From Gynurincola endophyticus (lineage in GTDB: Bacteria > Bacteroidota > Bacteroidia > Chitinophagales > Chitinophagaceae), in the NCBI RefSeq assembly GCF_003991195.1, contig NZ_RCWL01000007.1:172812-236811 (forward strand): 64,000 nucleotides of DNA, given 5' to 3'. Shown in pieces: positions 57,454-64,000 of this stretch. Position 1 is the first letter of the stretch. Every line of letters starts with the position of its first letter. Position numbers and translations under genes: made by a program. Below the pieces are notes generated by a model. That model saw only the letters and a program-made list of their open reading frames with translations. It was not told where the DNA came from and did no database searches.

Positions 57454-59516
57454 AGTTCAACAGATAAAATGATTTTGTAATTTCTTTTCGGCATCGGATA
57501 GTTCATCACTACTTCATAATCCTGGCTAAAAACATTGTTCAACTCTCCCGAAATTTTAAAACGGAATTTTTTGAGTTGAATCTCTTTTGAAACGGAAACA
57601 TCACTGGTATACCAGGGTTGTTCATAATTTTCCGGTATATTGGCTGAATTATGGTAACGTTCACCTACATAAATAAAACTGTAGTTGAAACGCAATGACC
57701 GGTATTGTATGCTTGAAATGATTGAACCGCTATGCCAGGGGATATATGGGATCTGTCCTCCATAAGTAACTTTTTGTAGTTCCGGATTTCTGCGTTTTGT
57801 AAAATCCTGTGCCTGCTGATAGGTATAAGCAAGTCGAAGGTTCAGCAACAGATCAGATGAAAAAGCAAATACGTGATCGGTGACAATATCCATACCTTTG
57901 ATTTCCACATTTCCGATATTCATCATCATCCAACGATACATACCACTTCCTTTCGGAACGGCAACTATTTTATTGGTAACCTGGTTAAAGTAAAAATCAG
58001 ATTGTATTTTCCATTCACTCCAAACAGAACCTGTACGGTTCTTTTGATAAGAAAAACCAACATTATACTGGTGTGTGTATTCCGGTTCGAGGTTAATGTT
58101 TCCTACGTCAGAGTAATATAAATCATTAAAAGTGGGCATCCGGAAAATGTTCTTATAAAAAGCTCTGATGTTGAAATCTGCTTTTGAAAACGGTTTATAA
58201 GAGAAGAAAAATGCCGGCGTAACTTCACTTTTTGGTGGAGCAATATATTCGAATGCATCGTTGGTAGAAACACTTCCTGTACTTACACGTTCATTCACGA
58301 ATGTACCTAATACACTCGCCTGCATTTTTATCTTTCCTAAGTCTGCTGCTCCGGCTAAGGCAACCAATGAGGTTAATCTTTTAGGAACCATGAAACCCGC
58401 CATGTTTGAACTCAGCGTATTATATTGAAAGTCTGTTGAGAGATTGAAATCTATTTTTTTCGATAAACTATATTTGTTTGCTACAGAGCCATACCATTCC
58501 TGTTGATAAAACTTGTTGTTGATATACATCAAGGTGGTATCCGGATTCAGATAACGCATATAATCGTTAGCATACTTTGCATTGATCTGAATGTCATAAG
58601 CAGGCAGTAAATTTTTTTGAAAAGATCCTTGTACGAAGAAATTTTTATCCCACTGTCGCTGTGCATGTTTCCATACATTATTTACAATAGCGCCCGGTAT
58701 TCCTCTTTCTGAATCATAGAAATAAGCTTTGGCGCTCCAGAATCCACCTTTGATGTTTCCATATAAGCCGCTTTCTATTCGTACTGCATTGATATCGCCG
58801 TTATCTCTGATGGCTGTTGTATCCCAGGCCACCTCCTTTGAGTCGGGAAAAACTCTTTTATAACGGAAAGGGTAGCGCCCTGAAGATCTGACAACTTCGC
58901 TGCTGATAGAATAGCTCGTATTTTCAGTAATTCTTTGTTCGAATAGTAATGATGGATTAATCAAATCAAAAGATCCGGTTTTGAAAACACCTTTGATGTT
59001 GGAGGTTTTTAAAGAATCAAAAACAGGTTTTCTGCTTCGCAGATAAATAGTGCCAGACGAACCATAATCTCGGGCCGGCTGAAATATTTCACTTTTTTGT
59101 CCGTTGTAAATAGAAATGGATTCAAGATTATCCATAGAAAATTTACCAAGGTCTATTTGTCCGTTTTGTGCATTTCCTAACTGAATACCGTCGTAGAACA
59201 CACCCATGTGATTAGTTCCCATACTGCGCATATCAACGGTTTTAAGGCCTCCGATACCTCCGTAATCTTTTACCTGAACACCGGCGAAATAGCGGATGGC
59301 ATCAGCTACCGAAAAACTGTTTAAACTTTTTAAGGTATTGCCTGAAAGCTTTTGTGAAGGAATCACTTCTTTATATCCGGTTGTAACAACCGTTACACCG
59401 GGTAATGTTTTAATACCTGAAGTGTCTGTACGCACAGGATCCTGGGCATACAACCCTATACTAATAAATACTAAAAACGTCGTCCATAACGTCTTTAACG
59501 CTAGTGAGATATCCAT
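57450..59516 (-). CDS. btuB: TonB-dependent cobalamin receptor, BtuB type
   Basis: A 688-residue outer-membrane receptor. Signal peptide (LWTTFLVFISIGLYAQ), TonB box region (LPGVTVVTTGYKEVIPSQ), plug domain (IRYFAGVQVKDYGGIGGLKTVDMRSMG, GVFYDGIQLGNAQNGQIDLGKFSMDNLESISIYNG) and a beta-barrel ending MPKRNYKIILSVEL. It lacks the carboxypeptidase-like domain of SusC proteins and is of BtuB length. A cobalamin riboswitch lies directly upstream, which is the best evidence for its ligand. Confidence 0.93.
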   Translation of the reverse strand: MDISLALKTLWTTFLVFISIGLYAQDPVRTDTSGIKTLPGVTVVTTGYKEVIPSQKLSGNTLKSLNSFSVADAIRYFAGVQVKDYGGIGGLKTVDMRSMGTNHMGVFYDGIQLGNAQNGQIDLGKFSMDNLESISIYNGQKSEIFQPARDYGSSGTIYLRSRKPVFDSLKTSNIKGVFKTGSFDLINPSLLFEQRITENTSYSISSEVVRSSGRYPFRYKRVFPDSKEVAWDTTAIRDNGDINAVRIESGLYGNIKGGFWSAKAYFYDSERGIPGAIVNNVWKHAQRQWDKNFFVQGSFQKNLLPAYDIQINAKYANDYMRYLNPDTTLMYINNKFYQQEWYGSVANKYSLSKKIDFNLSTDFQYNTLSSNMAGFMVPKRLTSLVALAGAADLGKIKMQASVLGTFVNERVSTGSVSTNDAFEYIAPPKSEVTPAFFFSYKPFSKADFNIRAFYKNIFRMPTFNDLYYSDVGNINLEPEYTHQYNVGFSYQKNRTGSVWSEWKIQSDFYFNQVTNKIVAVPKGSGMYRWMMMNIGNVEIKGMDIVTDHVFAFSSDLLLNLRLAYTYQQAQDFTKRRNPELQKVTYGGQIPYIPWHSGSIISSIQYRSLRFNYSFIYVGERYHNSANIPENYEQPWYTSDVSVSKEIQLKKFRFKISGELNNVFSQDYEVVMNYPMPKRNYKIILSVEL

Positions 59517-59629
59517 CAGTTTTGATTTCTTCTGACAGCTTACCGGATGATATACGAAAACAAATAGATGCTGAAATAAATTCAGTCCACGTTGTATTCA
59601 AAGCCCCTTCCGCGAAAGCTTTAAAATTT

Positions 59630-59812
59630 ATCTGCATTGGCAGGTCTCCTGACTTATTCTCACTTTGGTTGGCCTTCCCATCTCAACTTATTGAGACAGT
59701 GGCAAGAAGATGCAAAGTGTTGGGATAGAACTTACAGTAGCGCGTCTGTTCAGGATTTTCACCTGATTCCCTATTAATCCTAACATGCTGAAAGCACGGT
59801 TAAGAACCAATT
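59630..59812 (-). promoter_or_regulatory. Cobalamin (AdoCbl-type) riboswitch
   Basis: On the minus strand the conserved elements appear in order: GGGAATCAGGTGAAAATCC near 59771-59753, the CAGACGCGCTACTGTAAG core ending at about 59731, GCCACTG at 59704-59698, the TCTCAA-TAAG-TTGAGA hairpin, GGGAAGGCC, and the B12 box GTCAGGAGACCTGCC at 59653-59639. The switch ends about 120 nt before the btuB ATG. A small AAAGC/GCTTT hairpin (59600-59622) could be part of the expression platform. B12 binding should turn off the six-gene operon. Confidence 0.95.
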
Positions 59813-60231
59813 GCGGCGTGAATGTACTACAAATTATTGAGATGAAGGGAGAAGTGAAGTATAATATAGATAGTAGCTATCAGGAAGACAAAGTAAAACT
59901 CTCAAGTTCAGTGACTTCAGAAACTGTAGGTAGTTTCCAGGAACCCTCAGAAAAAAATAAACATACAATAGCATCATTTTTACCCTAAGGATATTGGTTA
60001 CTTTTCTGAATCAGGTCAAAGCTTTGTTAAGACTACTAAATAGTTGAACGGTTTTAAATTTAATAACAAACTTTTTCTTCTGATGGCATTATTTTTTTTG
60101 AACATATATTTCCCTCTTACGCGGCTTTTATCTTATGATCTGACTTTCTTAACCCGCCGTATTACTTCATTGTACAAGTTTTTATAAACGAAAACTTTCT
60201 TGTATCTCATTGTTCAATTAAAACCAAAAAG
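59813..60231. other. Intergenic region between riboswitch and plus-strand genes
   Basis: About 420 nt that must contain the btuB operon promoter (minus) and the promoter of the gene at 60232 (plus). No convincing TAnnTTTG pair identified. The small ORF 59785-59988 overlaps the riboswitch and looks spurious. Confidence 0.5.
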
Positions 60232-60888
60232 ATGAAAAAGTTACTATTAATTCCGCTGGCAGTTGTACTGTTTGTTGCAACAGTAACTGCACAAACCGGT
60301 GATGCAGGTATGCGTAAAGATAAAAAAGCTATCAAAAAAGAGTTAAAAAGCGACTGGAAAGAAGATAACAGTAAGTATAATAAGGAAATGAAAAAAGAAG
60401 ATAAGGCAGTTAAAAAAGAGATGAAAATTCCTCAGAAAAATGCACACAAAGAAATGAGAAAACTGGAAGGTGCTGAAGTTCACCCAATGGCTAAACAGGC
60501 ATTTATGTCAGACTTCGGAAATGTTACACCCATGAGTTCGGAAAGGTTAGATCATTATGATGAATTTGTGTTTGTAAAAGATGGTATTACAAGATCAGCC
60601 TTTTACGATGCAGATGCTCAATTGGTAGGAACGACAGAAATTAAGAAATTCACAGATTTGCCGATGCATGCTCAGCAAAAGATCAAAGAATGGTATAAAG
60701 ATTATACACCTGCTGAAGTTATCTGGTTTGATGATAACGATACCAACGATACCAATATGATTTTGTACGGGTATGAGTTTCCCGGACAGGATTCTTACTT
60801 CGTAGAGCTGGTAAATGGTACTAAAAAGATCGCTGTACATGTAAGTGCAGACGGACACATCGTTGATTATTTTACCCGCCTTCGTTAG
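60232..60888 (+). CDS. Exported PepSY-like protein with Lys-rich N-terminal region
   Basis: A 218-residue protein with signal peptide MKKLLLIPLAVVLFVATVTAQ, a highly charged helical stretch (KDKKAIKKELKSDWKEDNSKYNKEMK, residues 29-80), then an alpha/beta domain (VHPMAKQAFMSDFGNV, YDEFVFVKDGITRSAFYDADAQLVGTT) of the PepSY/BLIP-like type common in Bacteroidota periplasmic proteins. No enzyme motif. Function unknown. Confidence 0.7.
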   Translation: MKKLLLIPLAVVLFVATVTAQTGDAGMRKDKKAIKKELKSDWKEDNSKYNKEMKKEDKAVKKEMKIPQKNAHKEMRKLEGAEVHPMAKQAFMSDFGNVTPMSSERLDHYDEFVFVKDGITRSAFYDADAQLVGTTEIKKFTDLPMHAQQKIKEWYKDYTPAEVIWFDDNDTNDTNMILYGYEFPGQDSYFVELVNGTKKIAVHVSADGHIVDYFTRLR

Positions 60889-60943
60889 CAATTATTTTTT
60901 TCAGATAAATTTTGATCAATAAACTACCATCAATCTACGTTTT

Positions 60944-61633
60944 ATGAAATCAGTATTGTTTAGTCTCTTTGTTCTGGGAGTATGCATAAACACAGGCTGT
61001 AATGATGGCCCTAATGATGCTTCAAAAAGAGAATCAGGAGAAGTGGGGCAAATGGCTCCTTTAAAGGACTCTTTAGAACAACTTACCAGCGTAACCGTTG
61101 AAGAGGTGTCAAAACCTTCTGATAAACATTTTTATGAGTCGCTTACTGCCTTCAGGAAAAATGATAATAAAGAATCTGCAAAACATTTACGTGAAGCAAT
61201 CAGGTCTTATAAAAAAGAAATGGAATCGGCGAAAGGAAAAACCCGCGAATGGGCAATGTCGATAGAGAAAAAGCTGGAAGACCTGGAAATGAAAATTGAA
61301 AGGGGAGAAGTGAAAGACGAACAGGTATTACAAAGATGGTATAGCAGCGCAAATAGAATCAATCACCATCGTCAGTTTATTCTTGTTCAGGATTTATATG
61401 TACCGGAAAAACAACAGGATTTTAAATCGTCTTTACAAAAAGCACTTGATGACCTGAAAAGCGATGTGAATGAATCTACCGGAAAAGTTAAAACAGAAGG
61501 AGAAGAGATTGTAAAAAAAGGAGAGGAGATGATGAGCAAGCTGGATAAAGAAGCCAGGGTAACCAAAAAAGAAGTGGACGATTATGTGTTAAAAGTGAAC
61601 AGCTGGATAGAAAGGAATCTGAACGATTTGTAA
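60944..61633 (+). CDS. Helical lipoprotein of unknown function
   Basis: A 229-residue lipoprotein (lipobox GVCINTGCNDG). After a short acidic linker it is almost entirely alpha-helical with many Lys/Glu heptads (residues 60-225). No recognised family. It follows the PepSY-like gene by 55 nt and is probably co-transcribed. Confidence 0.65.
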   Translation: MKSVLFSLFVLGVCINTGCNDGPNDASKRESGEVGQMAPLKDSLEQLTSVTVEEVSKPSDKHFYESLTAFRKNDNKESAKHLREAIRSYKKEMESAKGKTREWAMSIEKKLEDLEMKIERGEVKDEQVLQRWYSSANRINHHRQFILVQDLYVPEKQQDFKSSLQKALDDLKSDVNESTGKVKTEGEEIVKKGEEMMSKLDKEARVTKKEVDDYVLKVNSWIERNLNDL

Positions 61634-61646
61634 TTCAATAGGCTAA

Positions 61647-61690
61647 AAGATAAAAAACTCCCTGGTTCTGCCAGAGGAGTTTTTTATCTT
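61647..61690. terminator. Bidirectional terminator
   Basis: 15-bp stem AAGATAAAAAACTCC/GGAGTTTTTTATCTT with an inner CTGG/CCAG hairpin, between convergent genes. T-runs occur on both strands. Confidence 0.93.
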
Positions 61691-61708
61691 ATAAAGAGTT
61701 TGATTTTA

Positions 61709-62344
61709 TTAGAATGCTACTTTGTTAAAGCGGGTATCAGTAAGTATTGCCTGCATAAACTGTTCGTGGTTACCAGCATGACCATCTGCCTGTGAGGTAA
61801 TCGTAATGGTATCATCTTCTTTGATGACCTTAATGGTTTTAGGTTTTAAACGATATTGTTTGAAAAGGGCATCGAGTTCGTGCAGAGAAACTTTTGTGGG
61901 TTCTATTTTCATTTCATAAGTTTTGGTACGGTGTAACCGCTCAATACTTTTTTCAAGAAATGGTAAAACAGAGAGTACCAGTACGATTAATAAACTAGCA
62001 CAGCCGGCAGCAAAGTAATAACCGGCTCCGATACCCATGCCTACTGCTGCCACTGCCCAGATGGTAGCAGCCGTGGTGATACCGTTAATCCGGTTTTCTC
62101 CCCGAAAAATAACTCCTGCTCCGATAAAACCGATTCCGGTTAAGATATTGGAGGCAATCCTGTCAGGGCTCGTTCCAACACCGATCAGCATAGAAATAAT
62201 GGTAAAAAAGCAGGCACCAATCGAAATCATGATCATGGTACGAAAACCGGCCGATTTACTGCGGTATTCGCGTTCAATGCCTACAATGCCACCCCAAAGG
62301 GCTGCTAAACAAAAGCGAAGGAGTATTTCTTCATTCATAAACAA
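61709..62344 (-). CDS. MgtC/SapB family membrane protein
   Basis: A 211-residue protein. Four to five membrane segments contain the family signatures LAALWGGIVGIEREYRSKSAGFRTMIMISIGACFFTI and ILTGIGFIGAGVIFRGENRINGITTAATIWAVAAVGMGIGAG. A cytoplasmic C-terminal domain (about residues 140-211) resembles the ACT-like tail of MgtC. MgtC proteins act in Mg-limited growth, partly by inhibiting F-type ATPase; here only the family is clear. ATG at 62344 or 62338 possible. Confidence 0.92.
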   Translation of the reverse strand: MFMNEEILLRFCLAALWGGIVGIEREYRSKSAGFRTMIMISIGACFFTIISMLIGVGTSPDRIASNILTGIGFIGAGVIFRGENRINGITTAATIWAVAAVGMGIGAGYYFAAGCASLLIVLVLSVLPFLEKSIERLHRTKTYEMKIEPTKVSLHELDALFKQYRLKPKTIKVIKEDDTITITSQADGHAGNHEQFMQAILTDTRFNKVAF

Positions 62345-62497
62345 TGCAAAAGTTTTTCATTTTAAAGTAAATTAAACAAAACTGTTGTTATGTGAAAGAG
62401 AAGTTTAGCGAATAAGAATAAAGGACAATAAAAAATAGGAGCCGTTAAGGCCCCTATTGTTATTAATCATAGTTGGATTTTTATGAGGATTGTAGTG

Positions 62498-63142
62498 TTA
62501 TTTTTTCTCTTTAGAAGTGGCTGTTGTTTCTTCTACCTCTTCATCTTCTTCGTCATCATCTGATTCGTTATCCGCCATCGGATTAATATACGTTTCTGCT
62601 ATTTCTGTTAAGAGCTCGTCTGCATCTTCTTCTTCCCAGAGTGTTTTCTCCAGCAAGCGGGCAACATCCTCTCTGTCGATGGTTTTGGCAACCTGCACCA
62701 AACTACCATATGATGCGATTTCATAGTGCTCAATTTTTTGAGCGGCAATGATTAATGCGGCATCCCTGGTCATTGTACCTTCAGTTGTTTCTTTGATGAG
62801 CGTATTGGCCTCATTTGTGAGCCCTTCCATGGCTTCACATTTTTTACCTTCCGGTTCCTTACCCATCATTTTGAAGATTTTTTCTAAGCGAGAAGCGTGT
62901 TTTTGCGTCACATATTTATGATCTTCAAAAGCATCCTGTAATTCGGGAGTCGTTGCTTCCGAATGCATTTTATTGAGTGCGGTGGCTAGATGTTTTTCTG
63001 CCCAGTACATGTCTTTTAACATGTCAATGAAGAGTTTCTCTAATAAACTCTCTTGTTGATTTTTTTTAGCATCAGCTTTTTTTTGTCCGGATTCTGTTTT
63101 TGTTTCGGTTTTTTTAGCTGTAGCTGCTGTATTCGCTGCCAT
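62498..63142 (-). CDS. DUF892 (YciE/YciF) ferritin-like protein
   Basis: A 214-residue protein. An Ala/Lys-rich N-terminus (residues 1-30) and an acidic C-terminus flank a four-helix ferritin-like domain: LLEKLFIDMLKDMYWAEKHLATALNKM, AFEDHKYVTQKHASRLEKIF, AALIIAAQKIEHYEIASYGSLV and LLEKTLWEEEDADELLTEIAE. Glu/His positions of a di-metal site are present (E, EH, E..H patterns). YciE/YciF homologues are stress-induced. The Lys-rich head suggests possible DNA or polyanion contact (inference). Confidence 0.9.
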   Translation of the reverse strand: MAANTAATAKKTETKTESGQKKADAKKNQQESLLEKLFIDMLKDMYWAEKHLATALNKMHSEATTPELQDAFEDHKYVTQKHASRLEKIFKMMGKEPEGKKCEAMEGLTNEANTLIKETTEGTMTRDAALIIAAQKIEHYEIASYGSLVQVAKTIDREDVARLLEKTLWEEEDADELLTEIAETYINPMADNESDDDEEDEEVEETTATSKEKK

Positions 63143-63170
63143 ATAGTTATTTTTATAAATTTTACATTGT

Positions 63171-63197
63171 GAAGCCAGCCGTACGCCGGCTGACTTC
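63171..63197. other. Hairpin downstream of the repeat-rich gene
   Basis: GAAGCCAGCCG/CGGCTGACTTC, 11 bp with one mismatch and a TACGC loop. No T-run follows on the minus strand, so a terminator call is weak. Confidence 0.4.
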
Positions 63198-63248
63198 GTA
63201 ATGATTGTGCCTGCTATTTAATTATTTGTATTACCTCCACATGAATGA

Positions 63249-64000
63249 TTAAATAGTACGGCTATATGAACGAGAGTGTGACGCAGTACCACGTTTTGAA
63301 TTATACCCTCTGCCGCCATCACGATTATAAGCATCGCCGGTATGGTGAGAATTGCCGCGGTTTTCATTTACGCGATCTGAATCTCTCCAGGATGCACTAT
63401 GTCTTCTGGGCGAATCATTGTTATTAAAGCTTCGGTCTTGCGAATATTCACCGCGGCCTGAGTAATCAATATCATAATCACCCGCATTTGAATGACGGTT
63501 ACCACTACCGTACTCATTTTGATTGGAAGCAAAGCCTCTGCGTTCTGAGCGGCGTGGATTACTTTGATTCATCGGCCAGCCGTTTCGCTGTGAAGATTGG
63601 TTATCATAATCATCGCGTTGTTGTGAACGTTGATTACGTCCGGAAGAACCCTGATTGTATCCGTAAGAGCCTTCACCGCGTCCGTATGAACTTTGGTTGC
63701 GTTCGTTAGAGCGTTGTCCTCTGCCGGAAGAACCCTGGTTACGGCCAGAAGAACCCTGATTGTATCCGTAAGAGCCTTCACCACGTCCGTATGAACTTTG
63801 GTTACGTTCGTTAGAACGTTGTCCTCTGCCGGAAGATCCCTGGTTACGGCCAGAAGAACCCTGATTGTATCCGTAAGAGCCTTCACCACGCCCGTATGAA
63901 CTTTGATTACGTTCGTTAGAACGTTGTCCTCTGCCGGAAGATCCCTGGTTACGTCCGTACGATTCCTGACCACGTCTTTGTGAACCCTGCTGACGTCCGG
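63249..64000 (-). CDS. Gly/Arg/Ser/Asn/Gln-rich repeat protein, 5' partial
   Basis: The minus-strand frame ending at 63249 is open to the window edge. It reads as a low-complexity protein of units like RNQGSSGRGQRSNERNQSSY and GRGEGSYGYNQGSSG (35 residues per repeat), then a tail GWPMNQSNPRRSERRGFASN...ASHSRSYSRTI. Rich in Arg-Gly and Ser-Tyr-Gly, it resembles intrinsically disordered RGG-type RNA-binding or stress proteins, but no known domain is seen. The start lies outside the window. Competing ORFs in this stretch are alternate frames of the same repeat. Confidence 0.7.
   Translation of the reverse strand, partial: GRQQGSQRRGQESYGRNQGSSGRGQRSNERNQSSYGRGEGSYGYNQGSSGRNQGSSGRGQRSNERNQSSYGRGEGSYGYNQGSSGRNQGSSGRGQRSNERNQSSYGRGEGSYGYNQGSSGRNQRSQQRDDYDNQSSQRNGWPMNQSNPRRSERRGFASNQNEYGSGNRHSNAGDYDIDYSGRGEYSQDRSFNNNDSPRRHSASWRDSDRVNENRGNSHHTGDAYNRDGGRGYNSKRGTASHSRSYSRTI
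63629..63980. repeat. 105-bp tandem repeat
   Basis: Units starting near 63631, 63736 and 63841, plus a further partial unit, are nearly identical with a 105-bp (35-codon) period. The phase is kept, so the repeat is coding. Confidence 0.85.

Noticed and set aside
59785..59988. 67-aa plus-strand ORF upstream of the riboswitch
   Set aside because: It begins inside the cobalamin riboswitch on the opposite strand, with no family resemblance.
63569..63973. 134-aa minus-strand ORF with repeated LPAEDN units
   Set aside because: It is an alternate frame of the 105-bp repeat. The frame ending at 63249 stays open through the whole region and has RGG-like composition.

Overview
This window looks like chromosomal DNA of a member of the Bacteroidota, most likely the Chitinophagaceae or close relatives (family-level placement is inference). 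It carries SusC/SusD pairs, FecI/FecR-type sigma/anti-sigma proteins with a DUF4974-like tail, a C25-type surface protease with a type IX secretion sorting domain, Bacteroidota-type promoters (TTTG, about 19 nt, TAnnTTTG), and almost no Shine-Dalgarno sequences. The one striking exception is rpsU.

Layout. 1-6.6 kb: end of a C25-type secreted protease, a GT-C membrane glycosyltransferase, riboflavin synthase, ribosomal protein bS21, a Xer recombinase and a hibernation factor. 7.0-10.0 kb: tRNA-Thr, Tyr, Gly and Thr, then tuf, tRNA-Trp, secE and nusG, the same tRNA/tuf order as the Escherichia coli tufB operon. 10.1-20.1 kb: an accessory block with two ECF sigma systems, a TraB/GumN protein, a SusC/SusD pair, and a histone H1-like protein with a long aspartate tail. 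20.4-22.7 kb: rplK, rplA, rplJ and rplL, ending in a strong terminator. 23.0-31.6 kb: a second accessory block, a LacI-regulated glycan locus (SusC, SusD, GH92 mannosidase, LacI regulator) with four identical operator boxes upstream and a fifth, related box before lacI. 31.7-40.2 kb: rpoB and rpoC. The normally contiguous nusG-rplKAJL-rpoBC region is therefore split in three.

40.2-48.2 kb is housekeeping: OmpH/Skp, an amino acid permease, a heptose-7-phosphate kinase, a fructosamine-kinase-like protein, RNase Z, DapA, AccA and tRNA-Asp. The dapA leader encodes a 20-residue lysine-rich peptide followed by mutually exclusive antiterminator and terminator hairpins, which reads as a classical ribosome-mediated lysine attenuator. 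48.3-49.2 kb holds a dead IS200-like transposase and degraded sequence, followed by a serine hydrolase lipoprotein.

50.8-59.8 kb (minus strand) is a vitamin B12 acquisition operon under a cobalamin riboswitch: a BtuB-type receptor, two BtuG-like beta-propeller lipoproteins, a DUF4465 (BtuH-like) lipoprotein, and two paralogous lipoproteins with Ca-binding-like loops. 60.2-64.0 kb carries small envelope proteins, an MgtC/SapB protein, a DUF892 ferritin-like protein, and the end of a Gly/Arg/Ser/Asn/Gln-rich protein built on a 105-bp tandem repeat.
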